64,000 bases of DNA from Thermothielavioides terrestris NRRL 8126 (taxonomy: Eukaryota > Ascomycota > Sordariomycetes > Sordariales > Chaetomiaceae). The notes under the pieces were generated by a model. That model was not told where the DNA came from. It did not search any database and was given only the letters and a program-made list of their open reading frames with translations. Shown piece after piece: positions 34,188 to 45,140 of this stretch; the stretch's first letter is position 1, and every line of letters begins with the position of its first letter. The translations under genes and the position numbers were made by a program. The DNA lies in assembly GCF_000226115.1 (NCBI RefSeq), contig NC_016459.1, forward strand, positions 3,788,501 to 3,852,500, written 5' to 3'.

Positions 34188-35242
34188 GAGCTGCGGCGCA
34201 TGAGAGCCACGTTTCGATTTGGGTCCGTCCTTGAGCTTCATGCAGGGAACTCATGGGTTGCGTTTGATGTTGGGCTAATGATTCCATCAAACTCAGTTGC
34301 TGAGCTAGGCGTCGGGGCCTAGATCTTATTTTCCTGCATTCGTTTCAGACGGCCGCGAGCATGGCCGCAAGCATTAGACCGTCTATTTTGGCTTAGGGAT
34401 ATCTGATCTCAGGTCCCGGTATTCACCTATCAAGATACTCAATAGCGGACGAGAGGTGCCGCTCGCATCCCCAGGCATTTTGCTGCCGTTAGCATCTACC
34501 GCGCTCTTGGGCACTTTACACTCTATCCATGATATGCTTGGCGTTTGGGGACGTTTCCAACGACTGGTGCGCTTAAACTCGTCTCAGCGGGGTGCTTGTC
34601 AGATCTCTGGGCTGGATGATCCATGCTTTCTTCGGCCTCCGAGACTCCCAGGTACCCGTTTCCATGGTTACCGCGTTTTCGTCCCGAACTCTCGTTTCGA
34701 CCATGTTCCCGGAAAGACTGCGGGGTTTGGCAGGGGCCGGATGGAAAAGAAGCCTCCGTGGACAGGTTGAAACGTGGCACTGCAACTCTGCTACCTCAGC
34801 CACAGCAGGGACGCAGCATTTAGCCGCAACTGCACCTCGATTCGGAATGCAGATCGGGAAGTCTTTGGGCATTCGATGTTACGCTCGCCTGTGTAGAACT
34901 ACTGAACCTCGCCTCATGAAAAATTGCTTGCTCATGCTAACAGATCATCTGTGTCACATGGCTGTGTAGTCTCCGGACCCCTATCCGGCAGCTCCACGCA
35001 TGTGTGCAACCAAGTCTCCTTTCGCCCATCCGGATGCAAAGCTTCCAGGATAATAACAGCGGCTCCATCGAGCCCTTGTATCGGCTTCGTCCATCGGCTT
35101 TCGAGCACTATGGTGACCGTGGATTCTCAAAACTCGTGAATAAAAGCCGGCGAACCTTGACAACAATGAGACGAAGAACACGGAAAACATCAGTTCCCAC
35201 TCGCGTTCACTCACGGAAACACCAACAACAACCCCCGCCAGG
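34188..35242. other. Intergenic
   Basis: 3' flank of the helicase and upstream region of the esterase gene. No supported gene. Confidence 0.5.
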
Positions 35243-36220
35243 ATGAAGCTCCTCAACGGTGCCGTGAGCCTGATGGCTCTGGCCAGTTCTGCGCTTGGAG
35301 CGTCTCTCCAGCAGGTCACTAACTTTGGCACCAATCCGACGTCGATCCAAATGTTCATTTACGTGCCAGCAAAGCTCGCAGCGAACCCTCCTATTATCGT
35401 TGCTGTAAGATAACCGTCTCCCTCACGCTGCGTATCCTGAATCCCCACGCCAGGAACTTGATGGAGTGATAGCTCATCCCTCGTCACCTAGCTTCACCCG
35501 TGCGGCGGTTCCGCCCAGCAATGGTACTCCGGGACCAAGCTGCCGTCGTATGCCGATAGCAACGGCTTCATCATCATCTACCCGCAGACCACGCGCTACA
35601 GCAACTGCTGGGATGTGAACAACGCGGGGTCGCTCACGCACGGCGGCTCGGGCGACGCGTTGGGCATCGTCAGCATGGTCAACTACACGCTGAGCAAGTA
35701 CAATGGCGACAAGACCAAGGTGTACGCCATGGGGGCCTCGTCGGGCGCCATGATGACCAACGTCCTGGCCGGCTCGTACCCGGACGTGTTCGAGGCCGGG
35801 GCGTCCTACTCGGGCGTCGCCTTCGCCTGCTTCGCCGGCAGCACTTCGCCGCCAACGCCCTTCGGCGCCAACCAGACGTGCGCCCAGGGCCTGCAGCACA
35901 CGCCGGAGGAGTGGGCCGCCTTCGTCCACAACGCCTACCCGGGCTACTCCGGCAAGCGCCCCCGCATGCAGGTGATCCACGGCCTGGCCGACACGCTGGT
36001 CCGCCCCCAGTGCGGCTACGAGCAGCTCAAGCAGTGGTCGGCCGTCCTGGGGCTGACCAACACCAGGAACGTCACGGGCAGCTCGGTGCCCGAGGGCGCG
36101 CAGTACACGGAGATCGTCTACGGCGATGGGTCGCAGCTGGTGGGTTACTTTGGCCAGGGCGTCGGGCACTTTGCGCCACCCAACGAGCCTGTCATGTTGA
36201 AATTCTTTGGGCTGCTCTAG
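35243..36220 (+). CDS. Secreted CE1-type esterase (acetylxylan/feruloyl esterase)
   Basis: Two exons, 35243-35404 and 35492-36220, with an 87-nt phase-0 intron, giving 296 residues. A signal peptide is clear (MKLLNGAVSLMALASSALGA). The alpha/beta-hydrolase fold follows: YVPAKLAANPPIIVALHPCGG with the oxyanion segment HPCGG, nucleophile elbow GASSG (Ser near 137), the acid in HGLADTLV and the catalytic His in GVGHFAPP. This is the PHB-depolymerase-like CE1 layout of fungal acetylxylan esterases, which remove acetyl groups from xylan outside the cell; feruloyl esterase activity is the alternative. The cellulose-binding module often joined to such enzymes is absent. The GH67-like relic at 11 kb would have acted on the same polymer. 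Confidence 0.9.
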
Positions 36221-36370
36221 GTTCTGTCTGTGCCCAGCCAGCATCTCGCCGCGGGTTGGGCGTGTGCTAGATCCATGCATGAACGGAATAACTTCTGTAC
36301 ATACATAAGATCACTTGTCTCTCTTCCACGCCAACTTGCCAATAAGCTATCATCAAGCTGAGCCAACCAC

Positions 36371-37494
36371 CTAATGCTTTCCGGCGCAGTCCACCGGGTT
36401 GCAGCACTGGTCTCCGTTCTTCCAGATGCAGTTGTTCGCATCGGACTTCAGGTCGCAGGGCACCTCGGTCAGGACGAAGGGGATGCACATCTGCGGATCC
36501 TGCGAGTAGAACGTCAAGGCCGGGCTGGCGTCCGGGCAGGCGGGGCCGATGCCGGCCGTGAAGCCGCCCAGGCAGTACTTGCCGCAGGGCCACTTGCTGA
36601 TGGAGAACTGGCCGGCGTTGGCGAAGATGCTGGTCCGGCTGATGTGCGCGCCGTTTTGCGCGTTGTTGAGCCACTGGCCGTGGTGGGCGCCCGTCCCGAT
36701 GTCCCCGTACAGGTCTTTGATGTAGGTCTTGTCGGACGGGTTGATGGCCTGGCCCGGCGTGCACGTTTCGTCCTTGCAGAGCTGGAACTTGCCGTAGCGC
36801 TGCACCGCGCTGTCCCGCCCGGCGTAGTAGTAGCCGTCGCTGCGCAAGCCGAGCCGGTCGCCGTTCTCGGCGGTGAAGGTGTAGCATTTTCCTGGTTTGT
36901 GCGTCTTAGCGAGATCGCGGGCTCCTCTTTCCACAAGGATAGATGTACGTGGGCGAGGATGGCGAAAGGCCACTCACCGGTCTCCAGTCCAGAGGAGCAA
37001 TGCGACGGCGTCCGCTTGGTCTGGCAACTCCCATCCGCGGTCTCGATGGTGCCCTCGGGGCAGACGCACTTCCCGTTCACGAGCTGTTTCCCGTTCTTGC
37101 ACGTCTGCACGCACTGCTGGCCGTCCCAGGTGGATCCGGTCGCGCAGCAGTGATAGCCCGCTTGCGGCGAGCCCACGAGATCATGGCCGGGGGCGCAGCA
37201 GTCGAACGCGGTCTCGGGGCTGCCGAGGAGCCGCTGTCCGTTGTAGCAACAAGCAAAGTGCCTCTTATCCTCGCTGAGGGTGGGAACAGTGCCCGCAGCA
37301 TCGCAGACCTCGATGCGGGTGCAGCGCATGCCCGGCCTGCAGTCCGGATCGCTGTATCTGATCTCCTGGCCGGTGATCTTCGCGTCGGGGCTCACCTCGT
37401 AAACCAGGATGTTCTTCTCGTACACCCTAGCGTAGAGGGGAATGGCCTGCAGGAGCAGGGTGACGAGGCCTGGGGTGAGCGTGGAGGTCTTCAT
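36371..37494 (-). CDS. Secreted cysteine-rich protein of unknown function
   Basis: Two exons, 37494-36978 and 36891-36371, with an 86-nt intron (36892-36977), giving 345 residues. Signal peptide MKTSTLTPGLVTLLLQAIPL. The first half has repeated short cysteine motifs: ACCYNGQRLLGSPETAFDCC, then APGHDLVG, YHCCATGSTWDG, CVQTCKNGKQLVNGKC and CVCPEGT. This looks like repeated CC-type mini-modules. The second half is a separate domain beginning CYTFTAENGDRLGLRSDGYY and ending IWKNGDQCCNPVDCAGKH; its opening reminds me of beta-trefoil-like or lectin-like secreted domains, but I cannot name a family. It is convergent with the esterase at 36220. A direct repeat of two 47-bp units lies about 185-280 bp upstream of the start. 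Confidence 0.8.
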
Positions 37495-37677
37495 GGCGAT
37501 GGAAGCGGATAAGTTAGATTTGCAGAGATGATTCGACGACGGGATGAAGATTGGTTTAAAGCAAGTGTTGGTGCGATGATGGTTGAGAAGAGTCTCCTGG
37601 CCGGGACGTCCGTCCCCCTTTTATGCTTTTCCATGGCCCTTGGACTTCGTGTCTTCCGGTGAGAGTGACTGACTCCA

Positions 37678-37771
37678 GTGGGACGATCATCACTCCTCAG
37701 GCAATCTCTTTCTGGCACCTTCCCGTGGGACGATCGCCACTCCGAAAGCAATCACCTTCTGGCACCTTACC
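37678..37771. repeat. Two tandem 47-bp direct repeats upstream of the Cys-rich gene
   Basis: Copies at 37678-37724 and 37725-37771 start GTGGGACGATC and share TTCTGGCACCTT, with about 8 differences in 47 bases. Their place 5' of the Cys-rich gene suggests a possible duplicated control site; no function is shown by sequence. Confidence 0.75.
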
Positions 37772-40482
37772 GGCTATGACGTTCAGCCATGGATGCAGAT
37801 CTGGTCGGCCCGTCCATAACCTCGCAGCTTTGACTTTGCTGAGCTAGTCGCTTGACTGCATCTAGCGGGCCGCCGGTGGGTTGACCGGTCTCCATCAGCA
37901 GGGATGCCGCAGTGATGGCTTGGTGCGGTGTGACGGGATCTACATACTACCCTTACAGATAGCTCTTCATGCGGGTTGTTGGGCCCTGAAAAGACTTCGG
38001 CTTGGAAGAGGTAATAGTCAGTGGTGCTAGGAGCAGGCGTCTGCTTCATGGCTTTCCTTGCATACTGCCCAACCTCATGTTCATAATCATGTGAAGGGCA
38101 AGCTGGGACATACGATTTCTTCTCCCACGCCAGTGGACGACAGTATTAGAGCTGAGAAGAGTGGATGTCGCTGCTGTCAAGGTAGGTCCCATCGAGGGTG
38201 TGATATGGTCTGCCGTCTCGCAGCTTGCAGGTGATTTCTTTGACACTATTCCATGACTACATGATTTCGGGCTTGCTGAGCGGCATGTAATCGCGGAGGA
38301 TCTATCTGCCTTGGTTGGTTGAAACCGAAGGGATGAGTCGAGGACTCCCCATTGATCACCGAGATGCATCACCCCTCCGCATGTCCATCGTCGAGGCGTA
38401 TTTGGACCCGATTCATGTGACAGAAGACACACGCTGGAGACTCAGCTCTCATTGATTGCAGAGCAATTACCGTTTGCAGCTGCAGGCTGCAGCTCGCTGG
38501 GACGGGCGGCTGAGATGATCAGCGATGCGGGCATCAACCCCAGCTTTGGCCCACTTCACCGGTTCCACTGGCCATAGGCAAGCCCAACCGGTTAGGGTTG
38601 GAGATCTACACGGCTAGGCAGGCCTGGCATCTTGCACAGCCCGCGATTGGATGCCACCGTTTTCCATTCAGCTCCCTCAAGAACAACACCATGTCCACAG
38701 TAGCCGTCGCATCGCCAATGCGTCGCACTAGCCGTGTTCGGAGCTAAGTACACTACATACACTACACTACGCAGGGCGGAACTCCCAGTGTCAATCATCG
38801 GGCCGCGGGACGCGCCGAGAACCCCACGTGCGGGAGAGATGAGCAGGAAGGGGGATTCTCAGGTTGGGCGAGTGATAAGTGTCGTGGCTGGTACACTAGG
38901 TCGGGGATGGTAAGTCGGGGCAATGCCCGCCGATCGATGCCAGCCTCTTGACAACTCTCGCCGACTTTTCCTGGGGAGGGTTGAAGCTTCACGCACAGCT
39001 CCATTGTCCAAGCAGCAGTTGTGCTGCAGCCTGCCGGACGGCCCTTGAACTCGTCGGCAAGTTGTTCCGGCAAAGATGCCGGGGTGCCTCTCGGCCGGCA
39101 AGGACGAAGCAAGGATTTGGGGATTGTCAGTCACTGAGTCGAGATGCGTATGTGTCTGTCATGTGAAACACAATGTGAGAGAGAGACACAGGCAACGCTA
39201 AGGCACCAGCGGCTTGGACAGCCAGAGGAGGCGCCAGCGCTGAGACTCTCTACCCGGTCTCCAACCAGTCTCGTTTGCCCTTGGCGCAGGACTTGCACTG
39301 AACCTTGCCGCCGGTTCCCGGCCTGTTCCACCCTCTTCGTGAGAAGCCCGCCCTACGCTGGTGCCTTAGCCAAGCGCAGATCGAGATCGGCAGTCCCCGC
39401 CGTCAAGTTGCATGGCGGGATCAAGTAGAATAAGTCACGATGCGAGTGATGAAAGCCAAAGTCGACCCTCGAATAAGCAAGAGCGTGAGGTAGGGTGGTT
39501 TTGTGAAGGCGGCCGGATGATGAACAGGAGGAATGAAAGTCTTGCGCGTACACGAGTCGGTGTCGACTCCGACCATCAAGGGGGGACAGTTAATCACGCA
39601 TTGTTTCAGGGCATTCTCGTCGCACTGTGTTGTATCCCTGAGCTGTTTATCCTTTGCCTAAGCGCCAGCTGATTATGGGTGAGCAACGTGCTAATTGGTT
39701 CGGCGACGTTCACCCGTGAGGGCTACCGTCGGCCGCGGAGATAGCAGCAAGAGCAGTGCCCGTCAGGCGGTAAGAGCGAAGTCCATGGCGGCGAGCCTCA
39801 TGTCGACCTCGGGAAGAGCGTAGACGCGGACGTTATATGATAAGTGGAAGGCCAAGCGGGGCGATGAAGACTGCGCAGCGGTCTCAAATAGCAAGCACCG
39901 TTGTCAACCAGCTCGTCGCAAGCGATTGACGTCGCGGTTTCTCGTCCATGATTCAGACCAGGTCAAGACCCTGAAAATGCCACCAGGCAGGAAAATGGGT
40001 TCTGTCCTCCTTCAATTGCTCGTTAGTTAGCCTTGGTGACCACTTAACGGAAGGGGAACGCTTCACGGCGAAACAGGGCTGTGTGATGGGATTGGGTTAA
40101 AAACGCGCGCGGAGAGGAGCGAAGTAGGTAACGAGTATCGGCATGACTGATCCAGAGCACCTGTACGTTGAACTCAATATCATGGCGCAGCATGGAACCC
40201 ATCACTAGGATTCAGCGCTAGGAGCACTCACGCAATGATCGCGTTCCGCCATGTCAGCGCAGGAACCAGATACACATACCTCGACAGCCGCATGGTCTGC
40301 CAGTGTGTCTTGCTAATCCGATATCGTAACTGGCGGTCTACGGTACGAGCCACATGACACATGCAATGGAAAACAAAGAGCGTCGGCCCGACCTCATAAA
40401 ATCGTGTATTCGTGCGTAAAGGGTATCCAAAACTGGCAAGCATCATCCCAAAAAGAGCCCAACCAACCACCCCTAGTCAGGC
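37772..40482. other. Long gene-free interval (about 2.7 kb)
   Basis: No frame in this stretch has a recognisable domain, signal peptide or sensible start on either strand. No tRNA or long repeat was found. Confidence 0.5.
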
Positions 40483-41289
40483 TCATATCCCGTATAGAAG
40501 CCAATAAGTGAGCATGCCCATCGCCGTCACCAGGACTGTGTTGACCCTCCCCGCACGACCCCCAGACTGTTCACTCAAGTCCAGCGGCGAACTTATGCTC
40601 GCGCCACTCGTTTGACTCGCGTTCGCCACCACCTGACCGCTGGACGCCAGCACCTTATTCCCGGTCTTGTACTGGATGTTGTAGACGGGGTCAGACGTCA
40701 GGACGGACGGCGTGCCCAGCTGGGTCGGGCAGGTGGGCTGGTTCGTGGTCGGCCAGTCGAGGGAGCAGACCTCGTCATGGCCCCACGAGCAGATCGGGTC
40801 GAGGATGTTGTAGAGGACGTAGTTCTTGCCGACCCAGGTGTCGTGGGAGAGGCAGTTGGCGAGGAAGTTCATGCTGTTGGCGGCGCTCAGCGGCAGCTTG
40901 CTGCCGTCGGTGTGGAGCAGATCGGCGCAGGCGGACGGATCGGCGTCCTCGTAATCCATCGCGATGGCGCCGCCGGTGGTGGGCCTCTCCGTCGCCGGGT
41001 AGCCCGTGACGAGGTAGTTCCATGCATCGTAGCTCACATCGTAGGCGCCCTGAGACTGGTCGATGCGTAGAAGGTGGACGGTCCTGCCGCTATAACTGAG
41101 CGACACGCAGATGTTGTTGCAATCGACCGAGGTCGGCCAATACGCGACGCGGTTGGTGTCGATTTTGCAGCCTAGCACGCCGACAGAAGACGAGTAGCTC
41201 TCGTGAGGAGTCGCCCATACGGTCCTGCTGGCTGCCCGCACCGCATTTGCGGCGAGCGAGCTAAAGAAGAAGTGAATGAGGGTGCGCAT
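40483..41289 (-). CDS. GPI-anchor-type extracellular protein of unknown function
   Basis: A single-exon protein of 268 residues. Signal peptide MRTLIHFFFSSLAANAVRA; mature part with paired cysteines (LGCKI, VDCNNICVSLSY, ACADLL, NCLSHDTW, ICSWGHDEVCSL, PTCPTQ). The stretch VHLLRIDQSQGAYDVSYDAW looks like a conserved core. The end has a small Ser/Ala-rich linker (ANASQTSGASISS), a short basic spacer, and a hydrophobic tail (VNTVLVTAMGMLTYWLLYG), which is the arrangement of a GPI addition signal. It is therefore probably held at the plasma membrane or cell wall. I do not recognise the family with confidence. Conserved Cys and Trp positions argue for a true folded domain rather than a mucin-like wall protein. 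Confidence 0.8.
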   Translation of the reverse strand: MRTLIHFFFSSLAANAVRAASRTVWATPHESYSSSVGVLGCKIDTNRVAYWPTSVDCNNICVSLSYSGRTVHLLRIDQSQGAYDVSYDAWNYLVTGYPATERPTTGGAIAMDYEDADPSACADLLHTDGSKLPLSAANSMNFLANCLSHDTWVGKNYVLYNILDPICSWGHDEVCSLDWPTTNQPTCPTQLGTPSVLTSDPVYNIQYKTGNKVLASSGQVVANASQTSGASISSPLDLSEQSGGRAGRVNTVLVTAMGMLTYWLLYGI

Positions 41290-42131
41290 GGTTGCGGCAA
41301 ACGAAAGGAATGGATCGTCGCGAACTGTAGTCGATGGTTCCTGCCGAGGAATGCGAGTCGATGAACCAGCGGGCTAACTAATGAATGACTTATCGACTCA
41401 TGAACAGCGGTGAAATGAACGACATGGCACCATGGCGGATGGGATCACCGCGTCGTCGGCGCCAGGAAGCGGTTGAGTCGGCGAGGACGCGCGACGGCTT
41501 GATGTTGGGCTGACAGGATGAGGAAAAATTCACGGGTCGGGCGGCAGAGTGAGATTGCCTTTCGCTTAAACGGAGTTAGTCTAGCGCTGGATATGTGGGG
41601 CTCGCTAATTGGTTCCTGCATGCCAAGACCCAGGCACAGCTTGAATGTTGTTGGCCTGTGTGTGTGGAGAAGCGGGGCCCAGGAAAGAGAAAGAAGCTGG
41701 CAGTGCCCGGCACTGCCTGCCAGAGTGCTCGATTTTGGCCATGGCTGGATCAGGAGAGCGCCCAGTTCCATACACAGCGACTCCTCGATTCAGATATAAG
41801 GTGGAAGCCATGCTACGAAAGCTGACCTGTGCCAACATCCGCATGGATACGCCCTGCTACTTCAGGCGGATGGTACTGTGCCAAGAATTGGAGGTGATGA
41901 AATCTTTCCGACCGCGGACCCAGCAGACACTTAGGTGGGCTCGGGGGGGGGGGGGGGTGCAATGCACTCTTGTGACTTGTGCCCGGCTCTGAAGGCTCAA
42001 ACTGGAGTCGTTTAAATTGAGAGGCATTTAGACGTCCCTGTCTAGGATTCAGGATGTCGGAAAACTTGCGAAAGACCGAGCAGGTTCTGAACTTCCATCT
42101 GCGCGAGCAGAAGCCTGGTCAACCCGACGGC
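41290..42131. other. Intergenic, includes a 15-G run
   Basis: Upstream of the GPI-type gene and 3' of the F-box gene. A run of 15 G lies at 41943-41957. No supported gene. Confidence 0.5.
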
Positions 42132-44498
42132 CTAGGTGTCTACATTGACACTCGAGTCAATGCAGATACCACCAATATCATAGAGGCCTTCGCAGCTTGA
42201 CTACAAATCCAGGCTGAGTTAGCGTGTAATGTCAGGTGTGGATTCTTGGCAGAACTTGCCATTAGGAACCAAAAACCCACAAGAACGTCGCCGTCAGCTT
42301 CCGTGAATTTCGTCCGCCAGTCAAGGAGAGAGTGCTGGTGGGGTTGGATAGGCGGGAATTCGACCGTTCGACTCCAATTAGTGGTGATCTGTGCGATTTA
42401 ACCATTAGTTTTACTCTTGCAATCGACTCCCACGTCCACTGACCAGAGAGGATGTAGCCGAGTTGTGGATAGCTTACCTTGAACCCTAAGAACGTGTTCG
42501 CTCTTATCCAGAACGACTCGACGGAAATGATTCGTTCCCCCGCAGGACCGTCTATCTCGAACTCCAACCTCTCAACAGACTTGCCAGTTTTGGAGATGCC
42601 GGCGCGGATGGGGGGTAGACCGTCAGAGAGAGCAGCCTCGAGGGCTAATATAGTGTCATCCATCTTAACATCGACGGTTAGACGGAGAAGCTTTCCCAAG
42701 TCTTGGCCTTGGTAGCCGCCAAAGACGAACGTTGAAACAGGCAAGTCTTCCTTCCGAGTTTTCATGTGCTGCGCGCCCGAAAACTTGAGGTGCGGCAAAG
42801 GTACATCCGGAAACCAGAGCACCGAGTCTCGCAAGCTCAAGACGTCGTCGCGAGCCTGGTCACTTCGACACCCGTCCGACACAGATAGCGAAACAAGTTT
42901 AAGAGCCTAAACTTAGAAGCTGAACCGTTAGAGAGTTCAGAATTTGGGGTATTGGGCGGGGCACCCACGTCAAACCCGCCCTTCAGAAACTTGACGGTGC
43001 TGCGAAGGTCCGAGCCTGGAACAAGCCTCCTCCTGGGAATGCTTTCACTGTCTCCGACCCACTGTGAACGGCGTTTGGTGTTTGCGTTGATGACGGAGAG
43101 GCCGCGGATACCGCGCTGATCTTGGGCAAGGTAGAAGCCTCTTAAACAGAGCTCTCCCTGCTTACAGTCCACTAGTCGGGTTTCCTGAAGCTGTCGTATG
43201 TATCCCAGGCTGAAAGAATTGCCGCTTCTCTGTTGGAAGCGGATCCCGGAAACATAGTGCCTGCCGTAGATTTCGACTGTCGACACAAAGAGTGCTGCTA
43301 GCTGGTCGGGAACGGGAATCATACGATCGTAGAGCACCCTTGCTCCGAATGTGAAAGATTCGTTCAGAGGAATGATCGCCCTGCTGGCCGTGGACCAATG
43401 TACATCGGGCTCCGATGGGCCAGCGTCGGACCCTGAAGGATCACCCAGAAGTTTGCCGTTGAGCTTTGTTTGCGCCTCGGACAGCAGATTCCAGAGACAC
43501 GACCCCAGTTTCCAGATCCGCTGTCTATTAGCCACAGGTGGGCAGGCGCTCAACGCCTTGATGGAGAAGTAAATAGATCGCCATCGGCCCTTCACGAGCG
43601 GAAAATACTGCTTGGACTCGAAGATGAAGTCAAACTCCCGTCCAGGCCAGAAGCGAGACCTCCAGAACTCGTCATGCAGAGGAATCGCTCCGAAAATACG
43701 GGAGGCTCGCCGCAGAGAGCCAGCGTCGGCCGTCGGAAGGTATGTGAGGATCACTTGTAGCAGCTCGATAGGAAGCCGAGCGAAGTCGTCCCTGTAGCCG
43801 CTTTTCGTGTCCACCCGCGGTAGAGCGACGGGGCCAAAATCGACGATATCTGGGTTTGAGTGCTCGAAGACACGACTTATCTCCGGGATATTGAGAGGAT
43901 CATAGCGGTGGGTCCCCGCGCGGATTGTATTCCAGAGCTGGGATTCCTCACCGGCAGCGAGCTCTGATTGATGTACAAGATAGCAAACCGACCCGGCGTA
44001 GTCATGTCCCCAGTTCAGGATTCCCAGGTCGACTGGGAAGGAGCGGCAAAGGTCAAAAAACAATTGGATGTCGGGCTTGTGGGGAGAGCAGACCTCTGCC
44101 ATAATGCTCCAGCAGGCTGCATGAAGCGGAAAACCCCATACTGGTGGATCTACAGCCTCAGGAACTGCCAGGGGCTGGTCGCCGAAGTTCGTTCTCATCA
44201 ACCAAATGTCAACCAGTTCTGCGTCGGCATCGGTGTCGGCAGCGTCGAGACGCACGACGTCGGAGAACTGTTGGCGACTTCCGAGGCCAGAAAGTCGCGC
44301 AAAGTTCGGTTCTTCCTCGGTCGCGTACACTGGATAATCGAACAATTAATGTGAGCTCTGGGCAAGTCCTGTGGCTCAGGCGATTGTTTCATTGTGCGAA
44401 CACTTACGGACACGGAATCGGCCCAGCCAAGGGGGATCAATAGACTGGTCCTCAATCTTCGAGCCACAGACGAGGCAGCATACCCGCGTGATTGGCAT
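42132..44498 (-). CDS. F-box protein of a large fungal family
   Basis: Five exons: 44498-44408, 44329-42969, 42855-42478, 42388-42260 and 42200-42132, about 675 residues. The N-terminus MPITRVCCLVCGSKIED suggests a small zinc-binding head. An F-box follows at about residues 220-265 (DDFARLPIELLQVILTYLPT, then RASRIFGAIPLHDEFWRSRF). The C-terminal roughly 350 residues repeat a beta-rich style (VSGIRFQQRSGNSFSLGYI, LRGFYLAQDQRGIRGLSVI). F-box proteins recruit substrates to SCF ubiquitin ligases; the target is unknown. Introns 1-3 are GT-AG. The last intron, 42201-42259, is proposed as GC-AG (GCAAGT donor, GCTAACTCAG branch, TTTGTAG end). Without it the frame also stays open for about 40 more codons, so the extreme C-terminus is uncertain. 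Confidence 0.78.
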
Positions 44499-45140
44499 GT
44501 TGTTCAAGATTTGAGAGAAACAGTTTTATGTCAAAGTTGGGGGTGAGAGGCGGGTTGAGTGGCCTGCAGATTTGAGTGAAGGGCATGCTTCGGGATTGGC
44601 AAGGAACTGCTGCCTAGCCGGTGGTCTGTGCACATCCCAGGAGGTCCTGACTCAAGACTCTTGAGTCAAGTGAAGAGGCGACCAAGACTGACACAGCGAC
44701 TGGCCTCGTCGACATCCCGCTTCTGGTTGTTGTCTCAGCAAGATCGTCAGGACCACCAAAGGAGAAAATAAATAAATAGATAATAAAAAAAGAATAAAAT
44801 AAAATAACTAAGGCTCTCTGCCCTGTTGATGGTTATTTACATGGCCAAAGGCCGATATTTCCTCGGGCATGATCGTCTTCTCTATCTAGCCTTTATCTGC
44901 GACAGTTGCTACCTTCACCGTCGAAACTTATGGACTCTGTTACCGGTAACCAGGTACTCGGAGGGCTATCACCGTTTGAGAGAACTGACATGTGATCGAA
45001 GGCAGCCATTCGAGTCTGCCTCTTCTCTCAACGCAATGAACCACATCTTGTGTCACACATCGAAATTCACCAGAGCCCTGGCAACCCAAATCGAGGAATG
45101 AAACTCCGGAGCTTCATGTACCGGTTGGGAGAATTGGTGC
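44499..45140. other. Intergenic
   Basis: Upstream of the F-box gene and 3' of the glycosylasparaginase gene. It contains an A/T-rich patch at about 44762-44812 and no supported gene. Confidence 0.5.

Noticed and set aside
42054..42200. 48-codon plus-strand ORF with ATG and stop (begins MSENLRKTEQ)
   Set aside because: It overlaps, on the other strand, the proposed last exon of the F-box gene; too short for independent support, though it could be revisited if that exon is wrong.
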